This document shows, in pieces, positions 52,734 through 62,438 of a stretch of 64,000 nt of DNA. Numbering within the stretch: position 1 is the first letter of the stretch; each line of letters starts with the position of its first letter. The notes below the pieces were generated by a model. It saw only the letters and a program-made list of their open reading frames with translations. It ran no database searches and was not told the DNA's origin. The stretch comes from Allobranchiibius huperziae (GTDB lineage Bacteria; Actinomycetota; Actinomycetes; Actinomycetales; Dermatophilaceae), in contig NZ_JACCFW010000001.1 of NCBI RefSeq assembly GCF_013410455.1, positions 2,992,929 through 3,056,928 of the forward strand, in the 5' to 3' direction. Made by a program: the position numbers and the translations under genes.

Positions 52734-53477
52734 TCAGCGACCCTGGTTGGCCACCGCTTCGGCCGCCGCCCTCGCGGTCTCCGGGTCGAGGTACTCCCCA
52801 CCGGCCACGGTCGGCTTGAAGTCGTCGTCGAGGTGGTAGACCAACGGCATCCCGGTGGGGATGTTGAGGCCCACGATGTCGTCGTCGCTGACGCCGTCCA
52901 GGTGCTTGACCATCGCGCGCAGGCTGTTGCCGTGCGCGGCGACCAGCACGGTCTTGCCGTCCTGCAGGTCCGGCTTCAGGTCCGACTCCCAGTAGGGCAG
53001 GAAGCGCGCGATGACGTCCTTGAGGCACTCGGTACGCGGCGCGTCGGCGCCGAGATCGGCGTACCGGGGGTCGCCGTCCTGGCTGAACTGCGAGCCCGGC
53101 TCGATCGGGGGCGGCGGCACGTCGTACGAGCGGCGCCAGGTCATGAACTGCTCCTCGCCGAACTCCTCCAACGTGGCCTTCTTGTCCTTGCCCTGCAGCG
53201 CGCCGTAGTGCCGTTCATTGAGCCGCCACGAGCGCTTCACCGGGATCCAGTGGCGGTCGGCGACGTCGAGCGCCAGGCCGGCGGTCGTGATCGCCCGGCG
53301 CAGCAGCGAGGTGTGGACGACGTCCGGCAGCAGGCCGGCGTCCTTGATCAACTCCCCGCCGTGCACAGCTTCGTCGCGACCCTTGTCCGTCAGCGGGACG
53401 TCGACCCACCCGGTGAAGAGGTTCTTCGCGTTCCAGTCCGATTCGCCGTGCCGCAGCAACACCAGGGTGTGAGTCAT
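52734..53477 (-). CDS. gpmA: 2,3-bisphosphoglycerate-dependent phosphoglycerate mutase
   Basis: 247 residues. Catalytic [10 protein letters not shown] with phospho-His10, then [16 protein letters not shown], the GpmA-specific [12 protein letters not shown] loop and the second His in [19 protein letters not shown]. It interconverts 3- and 2-phosphoglycerate in glycolysis. It leads into ybjN and mshA only by neighbourhood; the 21-bp gap to the ybjN-like gene suggests a shared leftward transcript. Confidence 0.95.
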   Translation of the reverse strand: MTHTLVLLRHGESDWNAKNLFTGWVDVPLTDKGRDEAVHGGELIKDAGLLPDVVHTSLLRRAITTAGLALDVADRHWIPVKRSWRLNERHYGALQGKDKKATLEEFGEEQFMTWRRSYDVPPPPIEPGSQFSQDGDPRYADLGADAPRTECLKDVIARFLPYWESDLKPDLQDGKTVLVAAHGNSLRAMVKHLDGVSDDDIVGLNIPTGMPLVYHLDDDFKPTVAGGEYLDPETARAAAEAVANQGR

Positions 53478-53498
53478 GCCGGTCAGTCTAGGAGGGGG

Positions 53499-53996
53499 TC
53501 AGTCCTGCAGCAGATGTGCGAAAGCCTCGAGGTTGCGGGTGGACTCACCGCGCTTGATCCGCCAGGCCCACTCGCGCTTCATCGACGACAGGAAGCCGAT
53601 GACCAGCAGCTCGTTGAAGGGCGCGTCGGCCGCGTCCAGGACGGCGCCGAGCACGTCGTCCAGGTAGTCCGGTCCGACCGCCGCGAGCGGCACCCGGCCG
53701 CCGACGTAGACGTCGCCGGTGCCGTCGATGGAGTAGGCCACCGCCCCCATCCGCAGGTTGCGCCGCAGGAGGAACGTGTAGAACTCCTCGGCGTTCTCGT
53801 CCGGGTGACGGATGACGAACGCCGTTGTGGTCAGTGCCTTCTCGCCGACCAGTAACGACGTGACCGTCTTGAGCTTGCGATCGCCCGGGAGGGTGACGAC
53901 GTACTCGCCGTCGCGGGCGCCGGTCTCCCATTCCAGATCGGCGTCGGCGAGAAACGCGCGGATGGTCTCGTGGACCTCCGCGTGCGCGGGGCTCAC
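53499..53996 (-). CDS. YbjN-domain protein
   Basis: 165 residues from GTG 53996, overlapping the mshA stop by 4 bp. The YbjN fold is seen in [40 protein letters not shown] then [20 protein letters not shown], and the C-terminal [20 protein letters not shown]. YbjN proteins resemble type III secretion chaperones and act in stress regulation in E. coli. The role beside mycothiol synthesis is not known, but the mshA-ybjN-gpmA order is conserved in mycobacteria. Confidence 0.85.
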   Translation of the reverse strand: MSPAHAEVHETIRAFLADADLEWETGARDGEYVVTLPGDRKLKTVTSLLVGEKALTTTAFVIRHPDENAEEFYTFLLRRNLRMGAVAYSIDGTGDVYVGGRVPLAAVGPDYLDDVLGAVLDAADAPFNELLVIGFLSSMKREWAWRIKRGESTRNLEAFAHLLQD

Positions 53997-55327
53997 GGGA
54001 TCACGGCCTCGGCGAGCGGAAGCTCCAGCAGCCGCCCCGAGCCCGCGTCGTCGGCTACGTCGGTACGCGCGTCGCGGCAGGCCCGCTCGTAGACCGCCAG
54101 CAACTCATCGGTCGTGCGTTCCCAGCCGTAGCGCTGCGCATGCTCGACGGCCCTGTCCACCAAAGCTTTCCGCTCGTCCGGGGTGCTGTCGAGCACCGCC
54201 AGCAACCGCTCGGCCCACACCGCCGGGTCATGTCCCTGCACGAGGACACCGGCGCTTCCGACCGCGCGCGGCAGGCCGCCGACGTCGGCGGCCACGACCG
54301 TCGCGCCGCAGGCCTGCGCCTCCAGGGCCACCAGGCCGAACGACTCGGAGCGGGAGGGGACGGCGACCGCGTCGCTCGCGCGGAACCACTGCGCCAGCTC
54401 CTGACGCGGCACGGGCGGCACGAACTGCACGATGTCGGCGATCCCGAGCTCGCGGGCCAACGCCTGCAGGGCACGCGGCTTCTCCAGCCCCGATCCGCTC
54501 GGCCCACCGATGACCGCCACGATCAGGCGCCGCCGTCGTTCGGGGTCGCGCCGCACCATCTCGGCGGCGGCCCGCAGCAGCACATCCGGTCCCTTGAGCG
54601 CCTGGATCCGGCCGACGAAGAGCACCAGCTCCGCGTCCTGCGGCAGCTCGAGGGCCTCGCGGGCGGCCTGTTGATCGCCAGGGGCGAAGGTGACCAGATC
54701 GACCCCCGGCGGTACGACGCGCACCCTGGCCGGATCGGCGTCGTACAGCTCGACGAGCTCTCGCGCCTCGATCTCGGTGTTGGCGACCAGCAGACTGGCG
54801 GCTCGCACGACCTGCTCCTCGCCGATCTCCCGACCGGCCGGCTCGGGCCGATCGCCTTGTGCCAGCGAGCGGTTCTTCACCTTGGCCATCGTGTGCATGG
54901 TGTGCACGAGCGGCACATTCCACCGGTCGGCGGCCAGCCAGCCGACCTGACCGGACAGCCAGTAGTGGGAGTGCACCAGGTCGTAGTGACCTTCGGGGCT
55001 GATCGCCACGAGCCGCATCACCCCGGCCGCGAACGCGCACAGCTGACCCGGGAGGTCGTCCTTGGACAGTCCCTCGTAGGGGCCGGCGTCGATATGACGC
55101 ACCAGGACGCCGGGTGCGACGGGTACGACCTCGGCCGACGCGGCGCTCGTCCGCCGGGTGAAGATCTCGACCTCCACACCGCGCTCGCCGAGGCGACGTG
55201 CGGTCTCCAGGACGTAGACGTTCATCCCACCGGCGTCCCCGGTGCCGGGCTGCTCCAGCGGCGACGTGTGCACGCTGATCATCGCCACTCGCCGTACGGC
55301 GGAGGGGATCTCGGGCAGAGGTGACAT
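53993..55327 (-). CDS. mshA: D-inositol-3-phosphate glycosyltransferase (mycothiol step 1)
   Basis: 444 residues from ATG 55327; GT4 family. Seen: the N-terminal [66 protein letters not shown] and the donor-binding [17 protein letters not shown] with E-x7-E. It transfers GlcNAc from UDP-GlcNAc to inositol-3-phosphate to start mycothiol synthesis. Translationally coupled to the YbjN gene. MscR in this window depends on the product pathway. Confidence 0.95.
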   Translation of the reverse strand: MSPLPEIPSAVRRVAMISVHTSPLEQPGTGDAGGMNVYVLETARRLGERGVEVEIFTRRTSAASAEVVPVAPGVLVRHIDAGPYEGLSKDDLPGQLCAFAAGVMRLVAISPEGHYDLVHSHYWLSGQVGWLAADRWNVPLVHTMHTMAKVKNRSLAQGDRPEPAGREIGEEQVVRAASLLVANTEIEARELVELYDADPARVRVVPPGVDLVTFAPGDQQAAREALELPQDAELVLFVGRIQALKGPDVLLRAAAEMVRRDPERRRRLIVAVIGGPSGSGLEKPRALQALARELGIADIVQFVPPVPRQELAQWFRASDAVAVPSRSESFGLVALEAQACGATVVAADVGGLPRAVGSAGVLVQGHDPAVWAERLLAVLDSTPDERKALVDRAVEHAQRYGWERTTDELLAVYERACRDARTDVADDAGSGRLLELPLAEAVIP

Positions 55328-55378
55328 CGCCGTCCAGTCTGGCACGGCCCGGACAGGGCGTCCCGATACCCTCGCCCG

Positions 55379-56167
55379 GTGCGAAAGGTGAAACCGGTCG
55401 GTCTGGTGACCCGAGGCACCACCGCACCGAATCGGCTGCGCCGCTGCGACCGGTGGCTCACTGGACCTCAGGCGTGGCGGCTTCGCACCGTCGACCGGCC
55501 CCTCGTGGTCGACCTCGGATACGGCCGCCACCCCGTGACCGCGGTCGAGCTGCACCACCGGCTGCGCACCGTACGCCGAGACACCGAGGTGGTCGGCGTC
55601 GAGATCGAACCCGCCAGGGTCGCCGACGCCCTGCACCTGCAGCGACCCGGACTGTCCTTCGTACGAGGCGGATTCGAGATACCGGTGAGCGGGCGGGTGC
55701 AGGTCGTCCGCGCGTTCAACGTGCTGCGCCAGTACGACGAGGCGCACGTCGCGCAGGCCTGGCCCCGGATGCAGGCGAGGCTCGCCCCCGACGGTCTGGT
55801 GGTCGACGGCACCTGCGACGAGATCGGTCGGGTCGCGAGCTGGGTGGCGCTGGACGCGGGCGGCCCGCTCTCGCTGACCGTCTCGCTGCGACTGGCAGAT
55901 CTGACGACGCCGTCGGTCGTGGCCGAGCGCCTGCCCAAGGCCCTCATCCATCGCAACGTCCCCGGCGAGCGGGTGCACGCGTTCCTCGCCGCGCTCGACG
56001 AGGCGTGGGAGCGGGCCAGCCCGCTGTCGGCGTACGGCTCGCGCCAGCGTTTCATCTCCGCCGCTCGCGCACTGCACGATGCCGGCTGGCCGTTGCACGA
56101 CGGACCCGCCCGGTGGCGGATGGGCGAGATCACCGTCGACTGGGACGCGGTCCGCCCCGGCTCCTGA
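55379..56167 (+). CDS. Class I SAM-dependent methyltransferase
   Basis: 262 residues from GTG 55379. The SAM motif I is a variant, [20 protein letters not shown], followed by [15 protein letters not shown] (acidic end of strand 2) and [10 protein letters not shown]. The Asn/Leu-rich mid part [19 protein letters not shown] and [18 protein letters not shown] correspond to motif IV/post I. It resembles actinobacterial class I methyltransferases next to mshA, substrate unknown. It is divergent from mshA, with 51 bp between, and converges on manA. Confidence 0.75.
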   Translation: MRKVKPVGLVTRGTTAPNRLRRCDRWLTGPQAWRLRTVDRPLVVDLGYGRHPVTAVELHHRLRTVRRDTEVVGVEIEPARVADALHLQRPGLSFVRGGFEIPVSGRVQVVRAFNVLRQYDEAHVAQAWPRMQARLAPDGLVVDGTCDEIGRVASWVALDAGGPLSLTVSLRLADLTTPSVVAERLPKALIHRNVPGERVHAFLAALDEAWERASPLSAYGSRQRFISAARALHDAGWPLHDGPARWRMGEITVDWDAVRPGS

Positions 56168-56182
56168 CCGGGGCAGAGGCGT

Positions 56183-57301
56183 TCAGGCGGGTCGACCGGT
56201 GGCCGCGACGTACGCCGTGCCGGTGCCCGTGAACGACAGCGCTCCCTCGGCCGCCTCGACGAACACCGCCTGACCCGGGCACAGGGTCAGAGCCTCCCCG
56301 TCGCACGTCACCCGCACCGACCCACCGAGTGCCAGCACGATGCGCGGACCGGTCTCGGCGACCTGGGCCGGCTCTTCTCCCTGATCGACCAGGGACAGCG
56401 AGAACTCTTGCGCCGACTGCGGATAGCGCACCACCCGTCCGACCCGCTCGCCGACCTCGGCGACCATCTGGCGGTGCACCTGCACAATCCGCAGCAGCTC
56501 GGCCACGTCGATCTTCTTGGGCGTGAGCCCCGCGCGCACGACGTTGTCGGAGTTGGCGAGGATCTCGATGGCGGCACCCCGCACGTAGGCGTGCAGCACC
56601 CCCGCGGGGACGAAGACGTAGGTGCCCGGAGCCTCGACCCGATGGTGCATCGTGAGCAGCACGACGAGACCGACATCGCCGGGGTAGTCCAGGGCCACGG
56701 ACCGGACGGCGTCCGCGACATCGGCCGGGACCGCGTGCGCCCCGTCGAGCGCCGCGAGCGTCCGCTCGACCAGGTCCGGGCGGGCGTCGACCGGAGTCGC
56801 CAGGATGCCCGCCAGGATGTCGTGCGCGGTGAGGGATTCTCTTGCGATCGCCCGCAGTTCCGGCACCCCCAGACTGCCGAACCGGGCCACGATCTCGTCG
56901 TACGGCACCATCCCGGCGAACATCTCGAACGGCGTCAGCGGGACGACCGCCTCCGGCTTCGGGGAGCGGTCGGTGTAGGTCCCGGGCGCCGCGTCCAGCG
57001 CCTGCCGGGCGTCCGGATGACACTGGATCGACAGAGCCCGCTCAGGGGCGAGTACCTTGAGCAGGAACGGGAGCCGATCACCGGTGCGCGCCGCGAGGTC
57101 CGCGCCCAGAGTGCGCGCCGGGTCGGCGGCGATGATCTGGTCCAGCGTGGTGTCGTCGAGCAGCGCCGGCGCCGCCTCGTGAGCGCCGAGCCACAACTCC
57201 GCCTCCGGCTCGTGCGTCGGTGCGGATCGCCCGGTGAGTTCGGCCAGGACGGTGTGCGAGCCCCAGGCGTAGGACCGCACCCGGCCGGTCAATCTCCGCA
57301 T
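56183..57301 (-). CDS. manA: Mannose-6-phosphate isomerase, class I
   Basis: 372 residues. The cupin zinc site is seen in SIQCHPDARQALDAAPG (Gln, His), SPKPEAVVPLTPFEMFAG (Glu), and APGTYVFVPAGVLHAYVRGA (His), and the catalytic Arg lies in ANSDNVVRAGLTPK. It interconverts fructose-6-phosphate and mannose-6-phosphate for GDP-mannose and cell-wall mannans. It lies 14 bp upstream in reverse of the DUF2516 gene, so the two probably share the leftward transcript. Confidence 0.93.
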   Translation of the reverse strand: MRRLTGRVRSYAWGSHTVLAELTGRSAPTHEPEAELWLGAHEAAPALLDDTTLDQIIAADPARTLGADLAARTGDRLPFLLKVLAPERALSIQCHPDARQALDAAPGTYTDRSPKPEAVVPLTPFEMFAGMVPYDEIVARFGSLGVPELRAIARESLTAHDILAGILATPVDARPDLVERTLAALDGAHAVPADVADAVRSVALDYPGDVGLVVLLTMHHRVEAPGTYVFVPAGVLHAYVRGAAIEILANSDNVVRAGLTPKKIDVAELLRIVQVHRQMVAEVGERVGRVVRYPQSAQEFSLSLVDQGEEPAQVAETGPRIVLALGGSVRVTCDGEALTLCPGQAVFVEAAEGALSFTGTGTAYVAATGRPA

Positions 57302-57314
57302 CAGTGCTGGGGAT

Positions 57315-57653
57315 TCACCAAGGTCCGTAGGGGCCCTGGTTACTGGACTCCCTGGCCTTGCCGAGCACCTGTCGCAGCGCGGGGCGCACGTCGACGAGGT
57401 AGACGGCCGAGCCCACGATCGCGATGATCCCGAGGAAGCCGATCGGGCTCTGCACCGTCAGGATCCCGAGCAGCAGCGCGATCCCGGTGATGAGCAGCCA
57501 CTTGTTCTTGGTCAGCTTGCCCGCGGCGCGGAACGCGTCCTCGCGGTGGCGCAGGCAGTCCACGAACGCCACGACCTCACACGCCAGCATGGCCAGACCG
57601 AGGACCAGCGCGATCCAGTACTGGACGAAGGAGAGGCCGGTCAGCAGGTTCAT
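57315..57653 (-). CDS. DUF2516 membrane protein
   Basis: 112 residues with two or three hydrophobic helices: YWIALVLGLAMLACEVVAFV, then WLLITGIALLLGILTV and LGIIAIVGSAVYLVDVRP. KLTKNKWL and DCLRHREDAFRAAGK are the conserved DUF2516 motifs. In mycobacteria this gene lies directly next to hbhA. Here it is 1.6 kb away, separated by dtd and the asparaginase. Function unknown. Confidence 0.85.
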   Translation of the reverse strand: MNLLTGLSFVQYWIALVLGLAMLACEVVAFVDCLRHREDAFRAAGKLTKNKWLLITGIALLLGILTVQSPIGFLGIIAIVGSAVYLVDVRPALRQVLGKARESSNQGPYGPW

Positions 57654-57748
57654 GGCGAGAGTCTACGTTCGTCACCTGTGCCGATTCCCCGGTATCCGGC
57701 GCGACGATTCGCGCAATTGGTGGGCCCTCGGGCCTGCCGCGGGTCGCC

Positions 57749-58174
57749 TCAGGTCTCGAGCAGGATCGTGAAAGGGCCGTCACCGGTGAGGGTGATGCTC
57801 ATCCGTGCTCCGAAGCGACCCGTCTCGACGTGTACCCCTCGCTCCCGCAACGTCGCCACGACATGCTCGACCAGCGGCTCGGCATACGCCGCGGGCGCCG
57901 CCGCTGCCCAGGACGGTCGCCGCCCGCGTCGGGTATCGCCGTACAGCGTGAACTGGGAGACCACAAGCACCGGCGCTCCCAGATCGAGCACCGACCGCTC
58001 ATCGGACAGGATGCGCAGCTCGGCGATCTTGCGGGCCAGGAGCTCCGCCTCGGCGGTCGAGTCCTCGTGCGTGACACCGACGAGCGCCACCAGACCGGGG
58101 GTGTCGATCCGCCCGACGCACTCCTCGCCGACGTCGACGCGCGCCTGCGTGACGCGTTGCACCACCGCCCGCAT
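57749..58174 (-). CDS. dtd: D-aminoacyl-tRNA deacylase
   Basis: 141 residues, the family's usual length. The active-site SQFTLYGDTRRGRRPSW is intact, as is the start MRAVVQRVTQARVDV. The second conserved motif, normally NxxPVT, is TGDGPFTILLE here with Phe in place of Val, which keeps the cis Gly-Pro. It hydrolyses D-amino acids off tRNA. It follows the asparaginase gene by 7 bp and is probably co-transcribed. Confidence 0.93.
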   Translation of the reverse strand: MRAVVQRVTQARVDVGEECVGRIDTPGLVALVGVTHEDSTAEAELLARKIAELRILSDERSVLDLGAPVLVVSQFTLYGDTRRGRRPSWAAAAPAAYAEPLVEHVVATLRERGVHVETGRFGARMSITLTGDGPFTILLET

Positions 58175-58181
58175 GCGGGAC

Positions 58182-59147
58182 TCAGATGGCTACGGGGAGC
58201 ACGGCGCCTACGGGCTGCCCGTGACCGAGGACCGGGACGTCGGCGATCTCGTCGAGCCCGGGGCTGTCGACACCCGCGGAGCGCAGCAGCGCGGCCATCA
58301 CGACCTGGCGTGCCCGCTGGCTGCCGTCGGCGATCTTCACCGCGAACCCGCGACCGTCGGGCAGACCGACGGCGTAAACGGCCTCCGCACCGTCCTTCGC
58401 GACGGCCCCCGGCACTGCGCGGATCAGCGCCGTGACGTCCCGGCGGGTCCCGCCGAGGTACTCCGGGTGCGCGCGGATGGCGTGCGCGACGCGGCCCTCG
58501 TGGGTTGCCTCGTCCGCAGCAGCGATACGTCCGAACGCTCGCGCGAGACCGGCCAGCGAGATCGCCATCACCGGGGCGCCACAGCCGTCGACAGCGGTCG
58601 CGCTCACCTGCTCGCCCGCGATCTCGGAGATGGTCTGCTCCATCGACTGCTGCAAGGGGTGCGCCGGGTCGAGGTAGGTGCTCGGGTCCCATCCGGCGGC
58701 CTGGCACGCGCCGAGCATCCCGGCGTGCTTGCCGGAGCAGTTCTGCGCGAGGGAGGTGGGGCCGTGGCCGGCCGCGAGCCAGTCGTTGCGGGCCTGCACG
58801 TCGTACGGCAGGTCGGGGGTGTTCTGCAGGTCCTCCGGCGAGAAGTCGTGCTCGGCCAGGATGTGGCGCACCCCGTCGAGGTGGAAGGCCTCCCCCGAGT
58901 GACTGGCCGAGGCCAGAGCTAGCAGCGGGGCGTTGAGCTGCAACCCCGCCTTCAACATCGCCACGGCCTGCAGGGGCTTGTTGGAGGACCGGGGGAAGCA
59001 GGGAGCGCCGGCGTCCCCGATCTGCCGGACCACCGCGCCGTCCGGGGCCGTCAGGACCGCGCAGCCGTGGTGCACCGACTCCACGAATCCGTTTCGCACG
59101 ACGTGCGCCACCACGGGCGCACCGGACAGGGCTTCGACCGAACTCAC
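58182..59147 (-). CDS. L-asparaginase, type II-like (PF06089)
   Basis: 321 residues from GTG 59147. The PF06089 pattern is clear: VVRNGFVESVHHGCAVL, FPRSSNKPLQAVAMLKAGL, LALASASHSGEAFHLDGV, NCSGKHAGMLGACQAAGW and DGCGAPVMAISL. These enzymes hydrolyse asparagine to aspartate and are unrelated to the classical amyloid-type asparaginases. No signal peptide, so cytoplasmic. A terminator for hbhA lies just upstream. Confidence 0.9.
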   Translation of the reverse strand: MSSVEALSGAPVVAHVVRNGFVESVHHGCAVLTAPDGAVVRQIGDAGAPCFPRSSNKPLQAVAMLKAGLQLNAPLLALASASHSGEAFHLDGVRHILAEHDFSPEDLQNTPDLPYDVQARNDWLAAGHGPTSLAQNCSGKHAGMLGACQAAGWDPSTYLDPAHPLQQSMEQTISEIAGEQVSATAVDGCGAPVMAISLAGLARAFGRIAAADEATHEGRVAHAIRAHPEYLGGTRRDVTALIRAVPGAVAKDGAEAVYAVGLPDGRGFAVKIADGSQRARQVVMAALLRSAGVDSPGLDEIADVPVLGHGQPVGAVLPVAI

Positions 59148-59183
59148 CCGAGCACGATAGGTGCCCGCCCCGAAAACACCGAA

Positions 59184-59221
59184 ACTCCCCGTCCTACCGA
59201 CGAATCGGTGCGACAGGGAGT
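59184..59221 (-). terminator. Terminator of the HBHA-like gene
   Basis: On the minus strand ACTCCCTGTC (59221-59212) pairs with GACGGGGAGT (59193-59184), with an inner ACCGA/TCGGT pair. A T-rich tail (TTTCGGTGTTTT) follows, giving a near-canonical rho-independent terminator. Confidence 0.75.
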
Positions 59222-59271
59222 CGCGTGGTGCTGCCCGGTGCGCCGCCGTCGGGCAGCGCACCGGACAGTGC

Positions 59272-60132
59272 TCAGGAGCTGGAGCTCGTGGTGCTGGGGG
59301 TCGAGCTCGAGGTGGTGGTGTTCGCGGTGGTGCCGGTCGACGCGGGCGTGGTGGACGTGGTCGTCTTCTTCGCTGCGGTCTTGCGGGCCGGCGTGGCCTT
59401 CGCGGTGGTGGTTTTGCGGGCCGGGGTCGCCTTCGCGGTGGTGGTCTTGGACGCGCTCTTCTTGGCGGTCGACTTCTTCGCGGTGGTCTTCTTGGCGGCG
59501 GCCTTCTTCGGGCCGGGCTTGCGGGCGCTCGGCTTGGCGTTGCCCTCCTTGGCGGCGGCGCTGCGGCCGTCGCGCTCGGCGACGCGGCTCAGACGCGAGG
59601 TGTCACTGGACACGCGGGCGGCCACACCGGCGACGTTGCGGGCGACCTCCTTGCGACCGGCGAAGACGGTGCTCTTGGCGGTTGACGTGGTCCCCGCCGC
59701 AGTCTTGCGGGCCTGCTTGCGCACGTCGTCGGCCTGCTTGCGGGCCCGACCGGTGATGCTGTCGGTTTGCGCCTGCAGCTTCTTGGCGACCGGCTGGTTG
59801 CGCAGGTCGTCGATGACCTTCTGGCCGCGGGCGACCAGGTCGTTGTAGGACTTCTCCAGGTCGCTCTGCACCTGGGTCACGGTGGAGGTCGCGGTCTGCG
59901 GCAGCGCCTCGATCTGGGCGACGAGGTCGTTCACGGCCTCGGTGACGCGGCCCTGGGTCTCGGCGAGCCGGGCCTGGACGGCCTTCGGCTGGGCCTCGGT
60001 GCGCAGCGCCTCCGCACGCTCACCGGCCTGGTCGAGCAGCTCGAGCACGTTGTTGACGGCCGCGTCGGCGGCGCCCACGAGCGCGTAGAGGGGGGTGTTG
60101 TTCTCGGTCTTCTTCGATGACTTGGCAGCCAT
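59272..60132 (-). CDS. HBHA-like protein with Lys/Ala/Thr-rich tail
   Basis: 286 residues. The N-terminal 190 are helical, a coiled-coil-like stretch of amphipathic helices (NTPLYALVGAADAAVNNVLE, ARLAETQGRVTEAVNDLVAQ, RKQADDVRKQARKTAAGTTS). The tail (about 195-286) is built of AKKTTAK and KATPARKTT repeats, then Ser/Thr runs. Mycobacterial heparin-binding hemagglutinin has the same layout, an adjacent XRE regulator and a DUF2516 gene nearby. It would bind polyanions (glycosaminoglycans or DNA) at the surface or nucleoid. A histone-H1-like role is the alternative. Confidence 0.75.
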   Translation of the reverse strand: MAAKSSKKTENNTPLYALVGAADAAVNNVLELLDQAGERAEALRTEAQPKAVQARLAETQGRVTEAVNDLVAQIEALPQTATSTVTQVQSDLEKSYNDLVARGQKVIDDLRNQPVAKKLQAQTDSITGRARKQADDVRKQARKTAAGTTSTAKSTVFAGRKEVARNVAGVAARVSSDTSRLSRVAERDGRSAAAKEGNAKPSARKPGPKKAAAKKTTAKKSTAKKSASKTTTAKATPARKTTTAKATPARKTAAKKTTTSTTPASTGTTANTTTSSSTPSTTSSSS

Positions 60133-60170
60133 GATCAGTACCTTTCCGTTGGACGTGATGGGTGTTCGGT

Positions 60171-60539
60171 TCAGCTGGAGCGCTTCGGTTCGTCGTCGAC
60201 GAACGATGCGTAGAGATCGAGCAGGACACCGCGCTGACGATCGGTGAGCAGCGGATCGGCGCGGATCGCCGTACGCACGTCGAGTGCGCTGCGCTCACCG
60301 CCCGACGGATCGGCATCGAGCAGACCGGCGTGCACGTAGAGCTGCTCGGCGGAGATGCGCAGCCCCTTGGCGAGCGCCTGCAGGATCTCGCCGCTGGGCT
60401 TCTTCAGGCCCCGCTCGATCTGGGAGAGATAGGGATTGCTGATCCCGGAGCGCTCGGCCAGCTGCCGTAGAGAGAGCTGCGCCTGCTGGCGCTGCTCCTT
60501 GAGGAAGCCGCCCAGATCGTTCACGGGACTCGGTGTCAT
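60171..60539 (-). CDS. XRE-family regulator next to the HBHA-like gene
   Basis: 122 residues from ATG 60539. The helix-turn-helix is LRQLAERSGISNPYLSQIER followed by KKPSGEILQALAKGLRISAE, a textbook cro/C1 fold, and a C-terminal helical part of about 50 residues. It precedes the HBHA-like gene by 38 bp on the same strand and probably controls it and itself. A dyad lies directly upstream of its start. Confidence 0.88.
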   Translation of the reverse strand: MTPSPVNDLGGFLKEQRQQAQLSLRQLAERSGISNPYLSQIERGLKKPSGEILQALAKGLRISAEQLYVHAGLLDADPSGGERSALDVRTAIRADPLLTDRQRGVLLDLYASFVDDEPKRSS

Positions 60540-60550
60540 ACAAACAGTAT

Positions 60551-60577
60551 GCTTGCTGCAGTTAGCAGAGCGCAAGC
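60551..60577. promoter_or_regulatory. Candidate operator of the XRE gene
   Basis: GCTTGC(TGC) at 60551 and (GCAGAGC)GCAAGC ending 60577 form an interrupted dyad with an inner CTGC/GCAG pair, 11-38 bp upstream of the XRE start. Two further GCTTGC-type units lie beyond it. Autoregulation is inference. Confidence 0.4.
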
Positions 60578-60620
60578 TGAAGCAAGCGTGATGCTACTCA
60601 CAAGTAGTAAGCGGCTCCCC

Positions 60621-61271
60621 CTAGGCCGGGCGGGCGAGCAGCAGGTAGCAGCGGCGGCTGGGGTACTCCGCGTCCGGGATGGGCGCGCGCACGCAGTGGG
60701 CCACCTCGACGAGCCCCGCCGCGGCGGCGATCCGCGCGACCTCGTCGGGGTCCAGGAACCACCCGTCGAACGTGACGGGGTGACCCAGGAAGTTCTCGGA
60801 GCGGTGCGCCGTACCCATCGGGATCCCCGGCGCGTCGATGTGGAACGCGATCAGCAGCTGCCCGCCCGGTCGCAGCACCCTGGCCATCTCCCGGAACGCC
60901 ACGGGACGCTCGTCCGGGTGCAGATGGATGATCGAGTAGAACGCCGTCGCCCCCGCGAGCACGCCGTCCGCAAGCGGCAGGGCGCGCAGATCGCCCGCCG
61001 CGAAACCGAGGTCACCGTGCCGCGCGCGACCGGTGGTCACCATCGGCGGCGACAGGTCGATGCCCACCACCTGGCGGGCGCCGCACCGGCGCAGATGCGC
61101 GGCGACCTGACCGGGCCCGCAACCGAGGTCCGCCACCGGGCCGTCCCCGATGCTGTCGACCAGTCCGGCGAGCAGCGCCCGGTCCAGGGGCTTGGTGTCG
61201 AGTTCACTCGAGAGCGCCTCGTCGTACGCCGTCGCGACAGTGTCGTAGAGGACGCGGACCGGGTCGCTCAC
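60621..61271 (-). CDS. SAM-dependent methyltransferase (methyltransferase-11 type)
   Basis: 216 residues from GTG 61271. Motif I is VADLGCGPGQVAAHLRRCGA, with GIDLSPPMV after it, then FAAGDLRALPLADGVLAGAT and MARVLRPGGQLLIAFH. This is a complete class I fold. Start overlaps the ygfZ stop by 4 bp (GTGA), so the two are translated together. Substrate unknown; small-molecule or lipid methylation is possible. Confidence 0.85.
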   Translation of the reverse strand: MSDPVRVLYDTVATAYDEALSSELDTKPLDRALLAGLVDSIGDGPVADLGCGPGQVAAHLRRCGARQVVGIDLSPPMVTTGRARHGDLGFAAGDLRALPLADGVLAGATAFYSIIHLHPDERPVAFREMARVLRPGGQLLIAFHIDAPGIPMGTAHRSENFLGHPVTFDGWFLDPDEVARIAAAAGLVEVAHCVRAPIPDAEYPSRRCYLLLARPA

Positions 61272-62311
61272 GGCGTGACGATCACCGTTTGCGCTGCGGC
61301 GCAGTCGTCGGCGACCAGGTCGACGTCGGTCGGAGTGCTGCGCTTGACGACCGCGAGCGCGATGGGGCCGTCCTCGTGGTGGCGCGCGACCGTGGTGATG
61401 ACACCCACCGGACGCTCGACGCCCGGGACGCGCAACTGCGCGCCCGGCTCGGGGAGCAGGTGACCTGAACCGTCGAGGTGCAGGAAGACCACCCGGCGCG
61501 GCGGACGGCCGAGGTTGTGCACCCGCGCGACCGTCTCCTGCCCGCGGTAGCACCCCTTGTGCAGGTGCACAGCGGTGCGCAGCCAGTCCAACTCGTGCGG
61601 GATCGAGCGGTGGTCGGTGTCGGCGCCCAGCCGGGGTCGCCAGTCGGCCACCCGCAGCGCCTCCGCGGCCAGCGTGCCCGACAGCGGCCGGTCGCCGACG
61701 AAGTCCGCGGCGCGGTCGCGGGGCACGATGACCTCGCGCCAGCGCCGTCCGGTCGCGGGATGCGGGCCGTCGCCGGAGTACGACGCGGTGTCCGGTCCCA
61801 TGGTCGGCCACGGGTCCACCCAGACCAGGGTGCCGTCCGCGGCGTACTGCTCGGCGCTGCCCGCCTCGTCGCAGACCTGGCCGAACTGGGCGAAGTCGGC
61901 GCTGACGTCGGTGACCTGCACCCGCAGCATGAACTGCATCGAGGTCAGCCACTGCACCAGTGCGTCGGCGGTGCCGGGCTCCACCCCGAGCCAGGAGGAC
62001 TCGCCGTCGTCCACGACGTGGATCGCGTGCTCGACGTGCCCGTGCGGGCTGAGGACCAGCGTCTCCACGCCGTGGTGCGGCGCGAGGTCGTCCAGCTTCT
62101 GGGTGGTCATCGAGTGCAGCCAGGTGAGACGGTCGGGCCCGGTGACGCGCACGAGCCCTCGGTGGGACAGGTCGACCAGCGCATCTGCGCCCAGGAGGCG
62201 GCGCTGCTCCCCCATGGGGTCGCCGTAGTGCGCGGGAACTCCCGCGTCGATCCCCTGCCCGTCGACCGCTCCGGGGCGGGTGAGCGAGGAACTCGGCGTT
62301 GTCGTGGTCAC
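61268..62311 (-). CDS. ygfZ: Folate-binding protein YgfZ (Fe-S cluster maintenance)
   Basis: 347 residues from GTG 62311. The defining motif KGCYRGQE is present (LHKGCYRGQETVARVHNLGR), and the GCV-T-like N-terminal domain shows DLSHRGLVRVTGPDRLTWLH. It binds folate and helps maintain or repair some Fe-S enzymes. Translationally coupled to the downstream methyltransferase. The longer 5' extension to 62338 adds nine weakly supported residues. Confidence 0.92.
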   Translation of the reverse strand: MTTTTPSSSLTRPGAVDGQGIDAGVPAHYGDPMGEQRRLLGADALVDLSHRGLVRVTGPDRLTWLHSMTTQKLDDLAPHHGVETLVLSPHGHVEHAIHVVDDGESSWLGVEPGTADALVQWLTSMQFMLRVQVTDVSADFAQFGQVCDEAGSAEQYAADGTLVWVDPWPTMGPDTASYSGDGPHPATGRRWREVIVPRDRAADFVGDRPLSGTLAAEALRVADWRPRLGADTDHRSIPHELDWLRTAVHLHKGCYRGQETVARVHNLGRPPRRVVFLHLDGSGHLLPEPGAQLRVPGVERPVGVITTVARHHEDGPIALAVVKRSTPTDVDLVADDCAAAQTVIVTP

Positions 62312-62438
62312 CTTGACAACGGTACGCCGGGCGACCACGCACGCCGATCCGGCAGTGGCCGGTCACGCAGCTGTGAACTGCCCGATGACCAGCGTCGGGA
62401 CGCGTTCTCGGGACCGGTGCCCACCTACACTGACCGCC

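Noticed and set aside
59280-59560. Repetitive stretch
   Set aside because: It encodes the Lys/Ala/Thr repeats of the HBHA-like protein.
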